A DNA stretch of 64,000 nucleotides, taken from contig NZ_CP107989.1 of NCBI RefSeq assembly GCF_041435015.1, positions 372,001 through 436,000 on the forward strand, written 5' to 3'. Within the stretch, counting starts at the first letter, position 1. The number at the start of each line of letters is the position of its first letter. The DNA is from Streptomyces canus. Lineage in GTDB: Bacteria; Actinomycetota; Actinomycetes; Streptomycetales; Streptomycetaceae. Below the pieces are notes generated by a model, which saw nothing but the letters and a program-made list of their open reading frames with translations, was not told the DNA's origin and did not search any database. Positions 42,656-51,739 of this stretch are shown piece after piece. A program made the translations under genes and the position numbers.

Positions 42656-42913
42656 ATGCCGCAGGACGAGGCCGTGATCGGTTGCACGGGGAAGCTGCTC
42701 ATCGGAACCCGCGGTTCCGCGGGCCCCGGCGAGATCCTCGTGCGGGTCAGAGGCGGCTCGGAGACCTTCCTCGCCTGGTCCGAGGATCCCCTGCCCACCG
42801 GAGCGACCGTGCTCGTGATCGAGTCGCGTGGATGCCGCGCGGTCGGCGTCATCGAGTGGGCGGATCCATTGGACGCGCTCGCGGTGAACCCGCCGGCGCC
42901 GGCTGAGGAGTAA
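42656..42913 (+). CDS. NfeD-like OB-fold protein
   Basis: 85-residue soluble protein resembling the C-terminal OB domain of NfeD. The segment CTGKLLIGTRGSAGPGEI then VRVRGGSETFLAWSEDP and VLVIESRGCRAVGV is typical. It lacks the protease and membrane parts of long NfeD proteins. Partner of flotillin: the flotillin gene follows two bases after its stop. ATG at 42656 has GGAGG about 10 bases upstream; GTG at 42653 is equally possible. Confidence 0.75.
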   Translation: MPQDEAVIGCTGKLLIGTRGSAGPGEILVRVRGGSETFLAWSEDPLPTGATVLVIESRGCRAVGVIEWADPLDALAVNPPAPAEE

Positions 42914-42915
42914 CA

Positions 42916-44118
42916 ATGTTCGGATACCGCGTTCCCGCTCCCGACGAGGCGATGCTGATCTCGGGGGGACGGCGGGGACTGGGGGGCGCGCCGTTCCGAG
43001 TGGTGACGGGGCACGGCAAGTTCGTGCTCCCGATCTTCCGCAAGACCCGTTTCCTCACCCTGTCGATGTGCGAGGCCGAGGTCACCGAGACCTGTGTGAC
43101 CAGGCAGGGCATCGCGCTGCACGTCCGCGCCGTCATCGCCTTCAAGGTCGGCAACGACCACGAGAGCATCATCAACGCGGGCCAGCGGTTCCTCTCCGAC
43201 CAGGATCAGATGTCGGTGCTGACCGGCCGGATCTTCGCCGGTCACCTGCGCGCCATCATTGGCTCGATGACGGTCGAGGAGATCGTCACCGAGCGGCAGA
43301 AGCTCGCCGCGGAGGTCCTGGACACCTCGAAGGTCGAGATGGCGAAGATCGGTCTGATCGTGGACTCGCTGCAGATCCAGTCGATCGACGACGGAGAGGT
43401 CGGCTACATCGAGGCCATGTCCGCGCCGCACAAGGCGGCCATCCAGCGGCAGGCCCAGATCGCCCAGGCCCAGGCCACCCAGGCCTCGGTCGAGGCGGAG
43501 CAGGTGGCGGCCCGCAACCAGGCCGAGTACGCCCGGCAGACCGCCGTGGTCAAGGCGGAGTACTCGGCCGAGGTGGACCGGGCGCAGGCGAGGGCCGCGC
43601 AGGCAGGGCCGCTGGCGCAGGCCCACGCCCAGCAGGAGGTCCTCGACGCCCAGACGGAGCTGGCCCTGCGCCAGGCCAAACTGCGCCAGCAGCAACTGGT
43701 CGCCGAGATCGTGAAGCCCGCCGAGGCCGAGGCCGAGCGGATCAGGGTGCTCGCCGCCGCCGACGCCCAGCGGATGAAGATCCAGGCGGAGGCCGCGGCC
43801 TCCTACGACCGGGTCGCGCTCGACCGGATGCTGATCGACCAGCTCCCGCAGATCGTGAAGGAGGCCGCGGGCGGCCTCGCCGGTGCCAACGTCAACGTCC
43901 TCAACGGCGCCGACGGGCTCGGCGAGATCGCCGCCGGCCTGGTGTCCCAGGGCCTGACGATCCTCGACTCGGTCCGGCAGAACCTGAACGGCCAGGACTC
44001 CTCCGACGGCCGCCGTCCCTCGGAGAGCAACGACGGCGACGGCAGTGGCAACGGCCTGCTCCAGTTGCACGCGCGGAAGGACGGCAAGGGGGACGACGGT
44101 CGGGTCGACGTCGACTGA
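42916..44118 (+). CDS. Flotillin-like SPFH-domain protein
   Basis: 400-residue SPFH/flotillin protein. An N-terminal SPFH domain (about 1-160, HGKFVLPIFRKTRFLTLSM) is followed by a long Ala/Gln/Glu-rich coiled coil (about 165-320, AQAQATQASVEAEQVAARN) and a flexible, acidic, Gly/Ser/Asp-rich tail. There is no strong N-terminal membrane segment, so attachment probably depends on the SPFH hairpin. Flotillins organise membrane microdomains with NfeD partners, as the adjacent small gene suggests. Confidence 0.88.
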   Translation: MFGYRVPAPDEAMLISGGRRGLGGAPFRVVTGHGKFVLPIFRKTRFLTLSMCEAEVTETCVTRQGIALHVRAVIAFKVGNDHESIINAGQRFLSDQDQMSVLTGRIFAGHLRAIIGSMTVEEIVTERQKLAAEVLDTSKVEMAKIGLIVDSLQIQSIDDGEVGYIEAMSAPHKAAIQRQAQIAQAQATQASVEAEQVAARNQAEYARQTAVVKAEYSAEVDRAQARAAQAGPLAQAHAQQEVLDAQTELALRQAKLRQQQLVAEIVKPAEAEAERIRVLAAADAQRMKIQAEAAASYDRVALDRMLIDQLPQIVKEAAGGLAGANVNVLNGADGLGEIAAGLVSQGLTILDSVRQNLNGQDSSDGRRPSESNDGDGSGNGLLQLHARKDGKGDDGRVDVD

Positions 44119-44142
44119 GTGGGTTCCCTCGATCCGGAGGCC

Positions 44143-45090
44143 CTAGCAGGACCGGGGCAGGATGCGGCCCTGCAGGCCCCAGGCGGGGTCGATGGGGACG
44201 CCGAGACGGTCCAGGACGGTCGGTGCCAGGTCGATGAGGCGCGGGGTGTCGAGCCGGGTGCCGCCTGGCACGCCGGGCTCGGCGAGGATGACGAAGACCT
44301 CCCGCTCGGCACGGGTGTCGCCGCCGTGGCCACCGGTGTCGAGGTGGCCGTGGTCCGTGGTGACGAGCACCGTCCAGCGCTCGTCACCACGGCCGGGCTG
44401 GGAGCGTCGGGCGGCGATCGCGTCCAACAGCCGCCCGAGGTGGGCGTCCGTGCCGAGGAGGGCGTGGTCGTAGGCGGGGCTGAGCGAGCCCGTGGCATGG
44501 CCGGCTTCGTCGGTGGCGCCGAAGTACACGAACACGGCGTCCGGATCGCCGTCCGTGAGCCAGTGTGCGGCGGTGTCGGCGACGAGGCGGTCCGCACCTT
44601 CGTAGCCCTCCGCCTCGCCGTCGTGGAGTACCCGCCGGCCGATGGCGGGGCCGAGGGTGCCGCGGTGGACCAGGTCGGGCCAGGACACCGCGGCCGCGGT
44701 GCGCAGACCGGGCCGGGCGGTGACAGCGCGGCTGAGGAAGTCGGGGTAGCGGGAGTAGTCGGCGCCGGTGAAGTCGTTGCCGGTCACCCCGTGACGGTCG
44801 GGCCACACCCCGGTCAGCACGCTCGACCACCCGGGTCCGGAGTCGGTGTAGGCCATGCTGGTCGACGGCCCGCCCTCCGCCTGCCCGTCCACCTCGCCGT
44901 AGGGCAGCAGACTGGTGCCGTGGGCACCCGCCGCCATGAGCCCGTGCAACACGGGGACCATGGATGACGGCGAGCGAGTCAGCCGGTCGAAGCGCACCCC
45001 GTCCAGGCCGACCACGAGTACCTTGCCGCGCTGCACGCCGTGCGCCCTCCCCTCCTCAGCCGGCCGCCCCGGCGGATCGACATCCGTCAT
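44143..45090 (-). CDS. Alkaline-phosphatase-superfamily phosphodiesterase
   Basis: 315-residue metal-dependent enzyme of the nucleotide pyrophosphatase/phosphodiesterase type. Metal and nucleophile motifs: VVGLDGVRFDRL (first Asp), GPGWSSVLTGVWPDRHGVTG (Ser nucleophile region), DEAGHATG and TTDHGHLDTGGHGG. It has no evident signal peptide. It lies 59 bases downstream of the sugar permease gene on the same strand and may be in the importer operon, so it might release phosphate from a phosphorylated or sugar-nucleotide substrate. Confidence 0.85.
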   Translation of the reverse strand: MTDVDPPGRPAEEGRAHGVQRGKVLVVGLDGVRFDRLTRSPSSMVPVLHGLMAAGAHGTSLLPYGEVDGQAEGGPSTSMAYTDSGPGWSSVLTGVWPDRHGVTGNDFTGADYSRYPDFLSRAVTARPGLRTAAAVSWPDLVHRGTLGPAIGRRVLHDGEAEGYEGADRLVADTAAHWLTDGDPDAVFVYFGATDEAGHATGSLSPAYDHALLGTDAHLGRLLDAIAARRSQPGRGDERWTVLVTTDHGHLDTGGHGGDTRAEREVFVILAEPGVPGGTRLDTPRLIDLAPTVLDRLGVPIDPAWGLQGRILPRSC

Positions 45091-45149
45091 TCCTCACCTC
45101 TCTCGACGCCGAGGAGCCGTCTCCTCGCAGTCCAGGGTCGCCAACGGGT

Positions 45150-46019
45150 TCAGCTGCCCTGCACGGCACCTTCCGTCGCGCCCGCGATGAAGCCTCGGGC
45201 GAAGATCGAGAAGACGACGAGCATCGGGACGGAGGCCATGAGCACACCGGCCATGACCATGCTGTAGTCGGTGTTGTGGGCGACGTTGAGCTGGGCGAGC
45301 GCCACCTGCAGGGTGACGTGGCCGGGCCTGGTGAGCACGACGAGCGGCCAGATGTAGTCGTTCCAGGCGTTGACGAAGGCGTAGATCGCGAGGAAGGACA
45401 ACCCCGGCTTGATCATGGGCAGCGTGATGTTCCAGTACTGGCGGAAGAACCCGGCGCCGTCGATGCGTGCGGCGTCGAGCAGTTCGTCGGGCACGCCGCT
45501 CTGGATGTACTGGCGCAGCCAGAAGATGCCGAAGGCGTTGGCGAGGGCGGGCGGGACGAGTGCCCTGAGCGTGCCGACCCAGCCGATCTTCGAGACCAGG
45601 ATGAACTGCGGAAGGATGCCCAGCTGCAACGGCAGCATCATGAACCCCAGCAGCGCGGCGAAGAGCACCCTGCGTCCGGGAAAGTCGAACTTGGCGAAGG
45701 CGAAGGCGGCCAAGGAGTCGACGAACAGCACCAGGAGGGTGGTGACGGACGCGACGACGAGGGTGTTGAGCATCGACCCGAAGAAGTCGATGGTCTTGAG
45801 CATGTGCCGGATGTTCTCCAGCAGATGGGAGCCGAAGGTCAGCTTCGGCGGACTCTTGTAGATGTCCTGGGTGGTGTTGGTCGCCATGATGATCGTCCAC
45901 ACGAACGGGAAGACCGAGATCAGGACGGCCAGCATGAGGAAGATGTGGGCGCTCAGGCCCCTGGGCCGTCGGGACCGCCTCGTGTCCGCCGCCCCCGGCG
46001 TCGTACCCGCTGCCGTCAT
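45150..46019 (-). CDS. Sugar ABC transporter permease, MalG type (second importer)
   Basis: 289-residue permease with six helices; EAA loop DGAGFFRQYWNITLPMIKP. Downstream partner of the MalF-type permease, whose stop it overlaps (ATGA at 46016-46019). The ATPase is not encoded here. Confidence 0.9.
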   Translation of the reverse strand: MTAAGTTPGAADTRRSRRPRGLSAHIFLMLAVLISVFPFVWTIIMATNTTQDIYKSPPKLTFGSHLLENIRHMLKTIDFFGSMLNTLVVASVTTLLVLFVDSLAAFAFAKFDFPGRRVLFAALLGFMMLPLQLGILPQFILVSKIGWVGTLRALVPPALANAFGIFWLRQYIQSGVPDELLDAARIDGAGFFRQYWNITLPMIKPGLSFLAIYAFVNAWNDYIWPLVVLTRPGHVTLQVALAQLNVAHNTDYSMVMAGVLMASVPMLVVFSIFARGFIAGATEGAVQGS

Positions 46020-47023
46020 GCCTTCCTCCCTCGTTGCACGATGCGCCAGTTGATGAGGACCAGCACGATGATCAGTACGAAGAAGGCCCACACGATGGCC
46101 GCGCCGTAGCCGTAGTCGTTGTTGACGAAGGCCGACTGGTAGAAGTACAGCAGCGTGGTCAGGCCCGCCTGGCCGGGACCGCCGAGGCTGGGGTTGGCGG
46201 CCTCACTGGCGAAGAGGATCTGAGGTTCGCTGAAGCTCTGCAGGCCGTTGATGGTCGAGATGATGACGGTGAACAGGATGATGGGCCGCATGATCGGCAT
46301 GGTGATCTGGAGGAAGGTGCGGACAGGGCCGGCACCGTCCAGCTTGGCCGCCTCGTAGATCTCCTTCGGGATGGTCTGAAGCCCGGCCAGGTAGATGATC
46401 ATGTTGTAGCCGGTCCACATCCAGGTCATCAGCAACGCGATGACCAGTTTGATCAGCCACGGGTCGCTCAGCCACGGGACGGGCGAGATGCCGACCGTGT
46501 CCAGGATCGCGTTGACCAGGCCGAAGTTGTTGCTGAAGACCGCGCCGAAGAAGATCGCCACGGCCACGATCGAGGTCACGTTCGGCACGTAGAGGGCGAT
46601 GCGGTAGAAGCCCTTGAACCGGCGCACCGAATGCAGCAGCGTCGCCAGCACCAGGGCACCGGCCAGCGTGGGCACGGTGGAGAGGACCCAGATCACCAGG
46701 GTGTTGCGGATGGACAGCCAGAAGACGGGGTCCTTCCACAGGAACCGGAACTCCTGCAGCCCCACGAAGTGCATGGTGCCGATGCCGTCCCAGCGCTGGA
46801 AGGCCAGATACAGCGAGTAGAGGACCGGGAAGAACGAGAAGGCGAGGAAGACCAGGTAGAAGGGCGAGATCGCCAGGTACTGCCGCCAGTGGGACAGCAC
46901 CCCGCGACGCCTGACCCGTACGGCGCCCGCGGGCGGGGTGCGCCGCGGGCGGAACCGGGTCGGGCCCGGCCCGCCGCGGTGCTTGGGCACCGCGGCGGCT
47001 CCGGTGACCGGAGGTGAGGACAC
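46016..47023 (-). CDS. Sugar ABC transporter permease, MalF type (second importer)
   Basis: 335-residue permease with an Arg/Pro-rich N-terminal tail and six helices; EAA loop DGAGPVRTFLQITMPIMRP. GTG at 47023 lies one base beyond the binding-protein stop. It forms the channel with the MalG-type permease and serves the binding protein at 47025-48305. Confidence 0.9.
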   Translation of the reverse strand: MSSPPVTGAAAVPKHRGGPGPTRFRPRRTPPAGAVRVRRRGVLSHWRQYLAISPFYLVFLAFSFFPVLYSLYLAFQRWDGIGTMHFVGLQEFRFLWKDPVFWLSIRNTLVIWVLSTVPTLAGALVLATLLHSVRRFKGFYRIALYVPNVTSIVAVAIFFGAVFSNNFGLVNAILDTVGISPVPWLSDPWLIKLVIALLMTWMWTGYNMIIYLAGLQTIPKEIYEAAKLDGAGPVRTFLQITMPIMRPIILFTVIISTINGLQSFSEPQILFASEAANPSLGGPGQAGLTTLLYFYQSAFVNNDYGYGAAIVWAFFVLIIVLVLINWRIVQRGRKA

Positions 47024-47024
47024 G

Positions 47025-48305
47025 TCAGCTCACCCCCTGCCGCTGGCCGATCTGCTTGGCCTGGCTGACCGCGTCCTTCCAGGCGTCGTCGGGCTTCTTG
47101 CCCTTGGCCTCGATGTTGGTCAGCTCGGTCAGGTAGGGGGCCATGACGGCGGCGTCGGCGGGCGCCTCGTAGCTGGCCGGGATGGCCTCGGCGGCCGGGC
47201 CGAAGATCTCGATGATCTTCTGCCCGCCGAAGAAGGCGTCCGGCCCCGTCATGGCCGGCATCGCGTAAGCGGCAGGACAGGCCGGGAAGATGGCGGCGTC
47301 GGTGAAGCCTCGGGCGTCGTTGGCCGGGTTGAGGATCCAGCTGATGATCTTGAATGCCTCTTCGGGATTGCGGCACTGCTTGGGCAGGGCCAGGTAGGAG
47401 CCGCCCTGGTTGGCCGGTCCTCCGGGGTTCGGGCTGACATGCCACTTGCCCTTGGTGTTGGGGGCCGCCTGCTCGATGTCCAACGCGTGCCAGGCCGCGC
47501 CGAGTTCGGTGGTGAGGGTGCCCTTGCTGAGGGCGGCGTTGTGGGTGTTGTCGTTGATCTTCCCGTCGAGGCCGAGCCGGTAGGGGCGGATGGAGAGATC
47601 CCAGGCGGCGCGTATGTGGTCCTGGTCGCCGATGAAGTGGTTGTTCTCGTCGATGAACCGCTTGGTGCCCTGACCGACCGCGATGTTGAACACCGAGCCG
47701 AGGTTGTTGATCAGGTAGGTGCCGGGCAACGCCTTCTTCAGCTCGGCGCCGAGCGCGTAGTAGTCGTCCCAGGTCTTGGTCTCGGCGGCGACCTTGGCGG
47801 GGTCGGAGGGCAGCCCGGCCTTGTCGAACAGGTCCGCGCGGTAGTAGAGCGCGGTGGGACCGATGTCGATCGGAAAACCGATCTGCTTGCCGTCGGTGGT
47901 CTGGGCGAGCTTGGTCTTCCAGTCCAGGTACTGGGAGGAGAGCTTCTTGAAGCCCAGGTCGTTCAGGTCCAGGAAGCGGCTGCCGTTGGGCAGGAAGGAG
48001 GCGATGTCCTCCCCCTTGATGCCGGTGATGTCGGGCACGGCCGCGCCCGCCGCGAGGGTGGTGGTGAGCTTCTGCTTGAAGTCGCCGCCGATGGAGCTGG
48101 TGGTCAGCTTGACCTGGCCGCTGAAGTGCGTCTTGGCTTCGGCGACGACCTTGTCGCTGAGCGCGCCTCCCCAGTACCAGAGGGTCAGGTCCTTGCCGTC
48201 CTTGCTGCCGCTCGATCCTGAACTGCCGCCGCATGCTGCGGTGGCGCCGGCCGCGGCGGCCGTCAGGGCGGCGGCCTGAAGGAATCGTCTGCGGGAAAGA
48301 TCCAC
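47025..48305 (-). CDS. Sugar-binding lipoprotein with twin-arginine signal
   Basis: 426-residue family 1 solute-binding protein. The N-terminus DLSRRRFLQAAALTAAAAG is a twin-arginine-type signal ending in a lipobox ATAACGGS, so folded export and lipidation are likely. The mature domain contains DLTLWYWGGALSDK and ALYYRADLFDKAGLP. It probably binds a saccharide used by the GH4 enzyme encoded across the divergent promoter. Confidence 0.9.
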   Translation of the reverse strand: MDLSRRRFLQAAALTAAAAGATAACGGSSGSSGSKDGKDLTLWYWGGALSDKVVAEAKTHFSGQVKLTTSSIGGDFKQKLTTTLAAGAAVPDITGIKGEDIASFLPNGSRFLDLNDLGFKKLSSQYLDWKTKLAQTTDGKQIGFPIDIGPTALYYRADLFDKAGLPSDPAKVAAETKTWDDYYALGAELKKALPGTYLINNLGSVFNIAVGQGTKRFIDENNHFIGDQDHIRAAWDLSIRPYRLGLDGKINDNTHNAALSKGTLTTELGAAWHALDIEQAAPNTKGKWHVSPNPGGPANQGGSYLALPKQCRNPEEAFKIISWILNPANDARGFTDAAIFPACPAAYAMPAMTGPDAFFGGQKIIEIFGPAAEAIPASYEAPADAAVMAPYLTELTNIEAKGKKPDDAWKDAVSQAKQIGQRQGVS

Positions 48306-48405
48306 GATCTTCTCCTAGTTCTGGGCGGGTTCTGCACATCGGCCATATCCGGTATGTCCGACAGGACCTGTGAGTCGTGAGCCGTGGAGGGGTGTGACGG
48401 GAGGG

Positions 48406-48454
48406 CCGGGTGGCTGAAGAGCATCGGCGTGGTGGGAACCCTTCAGCCACCCGG
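48406..48454. other. Long perfect hairpin in a divergent promoter region
   Basis: CCGGGTGGCTGAA and TTCAGCCACCCGG are perfect 13-base arms with a 23-base loop, about 100 bases upstream of the binding-protein start and 200 from deoR. It could be a leftover terminator of a lost gene, a regulatory hairpin or a binding site. Confidence 0.5.
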
Positions 48455-48580
48455 GGCGTGTGAGCTGGTCCTCTCAGACGGTGCCGACGCGTCCATGGCG
48501 GCGAAATACGCCGTTCATCCGCTTCGGCCGACCGGAGTGGGGTCCGGACCTCGCTTGAATTACGCAAGAGAGTGCACCCA

Positions 48581-48635
48581 CTGCGCGACTTTGACAAGGG
48601 TCAAGCGAGTATCGAGACATTCCTGCGTGACTTTG
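48581..48635. promoter_or_regulatory. Candidate DeoR binding repeats
   Basis: CTGCGCGACTTTG (48581-48593) and CTGCGTGACTTTG (48623-48635) differ by one base and are 42 bases apart, about four helical turns. DeoR/GlpR repressors often bind spaced direct repeats before their own gene. The pattern suggests autoregulation and control of the divergent importer. Confidence 0.45.
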
Positions 48636-48659
48636 CTTGAGTTTGAAGAGTTCGCGAGT

Positions 48660-49424
48660 ATGGTCAGCGGCATGCTCGCTGACCGAAGACATCAGCTGAT
48701 CCTTCGCGCCCTGCGCGCGGACGGGCCCCTCTCGGTGGTCGCCCTGGCCGAGAAGATCGGGGCGAGTCAGGCCACGATCCGTCGGGACCTCGTACAACTG
48801 GAGGACGAGGGACTGCTCAAGCGGGTCTACGGCGGTGCCGCCCCCGTGGTGGGCGAGGACGACCCGTTCGCCGACGTCGCCGGCGTCCGTGTCGAGGCGA
48901 AGGACGCGCTGGCCGTCTGGTGCGCGGACATCGTCAGGGACGGCGAGACCGTGCTGCTCGACATCGGCACCACCGCCCACCGGGTGGCCCGCCATCTGCA
49001 CGGCCGGTCGCTGACCGTGATCACCAGCAACCTCGCCGTCTACGAGGAGCTCCAGGACGACAAGGACGTCCAGTTGATCCTCCTGGGCGGGGTGGTCCGC
49101 CGCGACTACCGCTCGCTGGTCGGCTTTCTCACCGAGGACAACCTGCGGCAGGTCCACGCCGACCGGTTGTTCCTCGGCACCAGTGGAGTCCGCCCCGACG
49201 GTCAGGTGCTGGACACCACGGCCGTCGAGGTACCCGTCAAGCGGGCGATGATCGCCGCCAGCGCCCAGGTGGTCCTGCTGGCGGACGCGGGCAAGTTCCC
49301 CGGCACCGGAATGGCCCGGGTGTGCGGTCCCGAGGAACTCGACGTCGTGGTGACCAACGCCCCGGTGGACGAGAAGACCGGTAGCCGTCTGCGGGAGGCG
49401 GGAGTCGAGGTGGTCGAGGTATGA
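48660..49424 (+). CDS. DeoR/GlpR-family regulator
   Basis: 254-residue repressor. The N-terminal helix-turn-helix is LADRRHQLILRALRADGPLS and VVALAEKIGASQATIRRDL; the sensor domain has the phosphosugar-binding features LLDIGTTAHRVA, ITSNLAVYEEL and GVRPDGQVLDTTAVEV. It probably responds to a phosphorylated sugar and controls the divergent importer and the GH4 gene. ATG at 48660 has GAAGAG upstream; ATG at 48672 is an alternative. The stop overlaps the GH4 start (ATGA). Confidence 0.9.
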   Translation: MVSGMLADRRHQLILRALRADGPLSVVALAEKIGASQATIRRDLVQLEDEGLLKRVYGGAAPVVGEDDPFADVAGVRVEAKDALAVWCADIVRDGETVLLDIGTTAHRVARHLHGRSLTVITSNLAVYEELQDDKDVQLILLGGVVRRDYRSLVGFLTEDNLRQVHADRLFLGTSGVRPDGQVLDTTAVEVPVKRAMIAASAQVVLLADAGKFPGTGMARVCGPEELDVVVTNAPVDEKTGSRLREAGVEVVEV

Positions 49425-50782
49425 GACTGACGATCCTGGGTGGCGGCGGCTTCCGCGTCCCGCTGGTCTACCGGGCCCTGCTCGGCGACCGCGGCGAAGG
49501 ACGCGTCACCGACGTGACCCTGTACGACCTGGACGCCTCCCGGCTGACGACCATCGGCAAGGTGCTCGCCGACCAGGCGGCCGAGCACCCCGATCCGCCC
49601 AGGGTCACCGTCACCACCGACCTGGACGCGGCGGTCACCGGAGCCGACTTCGTGTTCTCGGCGATCCGGGTCGGCGGGCTCGCCGGCCGTGCGGCGGACG
49701 AGCGGATCGCCTTGGAGGAAGGTGTGCTGGGCCAGGAGACCGTCGGCGCCGGCGGCATCTCCTACGGGCTGCGCACCATCCCGGTCGCGCTCGAGATCGC
49801 CCGTCGGATCGCCGCCCTGGCACCCGACGCCTGGGTCATCAACTTCACCAACCCCGCCGGCATGGTCACCGAGGCCATGACCGCTCTCCTCGGCGACCGC
49901 GTGATCGGGATCTGCGACTCCCCGGTGGGTCTCGGCCGCCGCGTGGCCGGGGCGCTCGGCGTGGATCCGGCGCGCACCAGCCTGGACTACGTGGGTCTGA
50001 ACCATCTGGGCTGGCTGTGCGGCCTGTACGCCGACGGCCGGGACCTGCTGCCGTCCCTGTTCGAGAACGAGGCCGCCCTGACCTCCTTCGAGGAGGGCAA
50101 GCTCTTCGGCGCCGACCTGCTGCGCACACTCGGCGCGCTGCCCAACGAGTACCTGCACTACTACTACTTCCACCGTGAGTCGGTCGGCACCGCACGGGCC
50201 GCCGAGCACACCCGGGGCGCCTTCCTCCACACGCAGCAGCAGCGCTTCTACGACTCGCTGGACACCTCGGTCGGCGGTCCGACCGCGCCCCGTGCCGCCT
50301 GGAACGCCTGGGACGCCACCCGGCTGGAGCGCGAGACCACCTACATGGCGGAGAACCGCGACGCCGTCGGCATGGGCGAACGGGACTCCTGTGACCTGGA
50401 ATCGGGCGGATACGAGCAGGTGGCCCTTGCTCTCATGCGGGCCATCGCCCGGGACGAGCGCACCACGCTCATCCTCAACGTCCGGGGCCGCGGCCGGATC
50501 CCCGCCCTGGACGACGACGCCGTCATCGAGGTCCCCTGCCATGTGGACGCCAACGGCGCACGCCCCATCGCCGGCTCCCCGTTGCCCGACCACGGCCAGG
50601 GCCTGGTGTGCGCCGTCAAGGCGGTCGAACGGGCGGTGATCCACGCCACGACCACCGCAGAGCGGGCCCACGCGGTCAAGGCACTGACCATCCACCCGCT
50701 GATCGACTCGTACACCGTCGCCAAGCGCCTGCTGGACGCGTACCAGCGGCACTTCCCCGAGCTCGCCTACCTGGGCCGCTAG
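49421..50782 (+). CDS. GH4-family glycosidase (6-phospho-beta-glucosidase-like)
   Basis: 453-residue NAD- and Mn-dependent glycoside hydrolase of family GH4. Rossmann motif RLTILGGGGFRVPLVYR, NAD-site NFTNPAGM, metal ligand region GICDSPVG and NHLGWLCG are seen. GH4 enzymes act on 6-phospho-glycosides or on alpha-galactosides and glucuronides by an oxidation-elimination mechanism. Here uptake is by an ABC importer and not by a PTS, so a non-phosphorylated substrate or a separate kinase step is implied. It overlaps the deoR stop by ATGA. Confidence 0.88.
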   Translation: MRLTILGGGGFRVPLVYRALLGDRGEGRVTDVTLYDLDASRLTTIGKVLADQAAEHPDPPRVTVTTDLDAAVTGADFVFSAIRVGGLAGRAADERIALEEGVLGQETVGAGGISYGLRTIPVALEIARRIAALAPDAWVINFTNPAGMVTEAMTALLGDRVIGICDSPVGLGRRVAGALGVDPARTSLDYVGLNHLGWLCGLYADGRDLLPSLFENEAALTSFEEGKLFGADLLRTLGALPNEYLHYYYFHRESVGTARAAEHTRGAFLHTQQQRFYDSLDTSVGGPTAPRAAWNAWDATRLERETTYMAENRDAVGMGERDSCDLESGGYEQVALALMRAIARDERTTLILNVRGRGRIPALDDDAVIEVPCHVDANGARPIAGSPLPDHGQGLVCAVKAVERAVIHATTTAERAHAVKALTIHPLIDSYTVAKRLLDAYQRHFPELAYLGR

Positions 50783-50817
50783 CGCCTTGACCGGGAATGT
50801 TCGCCCAGGCTGGTCGG

Positions 50818-51681
50818 TCACCGGGAGCTCAGGGCGGCCTCCAAGACCTCGTGGACGGTCTTCGCCGGGTGGCCGATGGTGGCTTCCAGTGTCGGGGTGG
50901 TGGCGTTGAACTCGCCCTTGCGCGATGCCGTGAACATCGTCAAGGAGAACTCCGCAGCCGGCCGCGGCATCCCGCCGGCGACTGCTGCGGATATCCACTC
51001 GTCGTCGTCCATGGCGACTCGGGTGATGGTCCGGCCGGTGATGCGGCTGAGGATGTCGGCTACGTCGGCGAAGTCCAGCGTGTGAGGGGCTGTCAGAGGC
51101 GGCGTGATCCCTTCGAGTGCACCGTCTTCGACCAGGGCGGAGGCCGCGGCTTCTGCCAGGTCCTCGTGGGCCGTCCAGGACACCGGGCCGTCCTGCGGCA
51201 CGGCGAGCGTGCCGGTCTCCAGCGCCGCGCCGATGTAGAAGCCCAAGGTGGCGGCATAGAACCCGTTGCGAAGAGCGGTGTAGGGGACGTCTTGCTGCTT
51301 GAGGTGCTCCTCGGTAGCCGCGTGGACCTTCTGCGGCGGGAAGAACGACGTGGGAGAGGCGGCCTGGTGGCTGGTGTAGAGGATGCGTCGGGCGCCCGCT
51401 TCCCGTGCTGCGTCGATGGCGGCGCGGTTGGCGGTCAACGCGCCGCCTCCTCGAATGGCCGCGGAGACGACCAGGACGCGCTCGGCACCTTCGAAGGCGT
51501 GCTTGAGACTGTCGGGTTCGGTGAAGTCTCCCGCTCGGACTCGGACGCCGCGCTCGGCAAGGTCGGCGGCCTTGCGCACGTCGCGCACACTGACGGCGAT
51601 CCGGTTGGCCGGTACCCGCTCCAGAAGGCGGTTGACGATCAGCGACCCGAGGCGGCCGGTGGCTCCCGTGACGATCAGCAT
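50818..51681 (-). CDS. NmrA/atypical-SDR NAD(P)H oxidoreductase
   Basis: 287-residue atypical SDR of the NmrA/QOR2 type. The cofactor motif is LIVTGATGRLGSLIVNRL; the segment ILYTSHQAASPTSFFPP and KVHAATEEHLKQQ match quinone-oxidoreductase-2-like proteins. It probably reduces quinones or senses NADP. It is divergent from a tetR gene, and the shared region has two operator-like repeats. Confidence 0.88.
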   Translation of the reverse strand: MLIVTGATGRLGSLIVNRLLERVPANRIAVSVRDVRKAADLAERGVRVRAGDFTEPDSLKHAFEGAERVLVVSAAIRGGGALTANRAAIDAAREAGARRILYTSHQAASPTSFFPPQKVHAATEEHLKQQDVPYTALRNGFYAATLGFYIGAALETGTLAVPQDGPVSWTAHEDLAEAAASALVEDGALEGITPPLTAPHTLDFADVADILSRITGRTITRVAMDDDEWISAAVAGGMPRPAAEFSLTMFTASRKGEFNATTPTLEATIGHPAKTVHEVLEAALSSR

Positions 51682-51726
51682 TCCTGGCTCCAGTCTGACG
51701 ACGTTTCCAACGGAACTGAAATAACG

Positions 51727-51739
51727 GTATCACTGATAC
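51727..51739. promoter_or_regulatory. Candidate TetR operator, site 1 of the NmrA pair
   Basis: GTATCACTGATAC is a perfect 13-base inverted repeat with a single central C, 46 bases upstream of the nmrA-like start. It shares TATCA and TGATA arms with site 2. Confidence 0.65.

Larger units (their letters stand above)
48306..48659. other. Divergent regulatory region with hairpin and direct repeats
   Basis: About 350 bases between the binding-protein and deoR genes. It holds a long hairpin (48406-48454) and a 13-base direct repeat (48581-48635). No protein-coding gene is supported. Confidence 0.6.
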
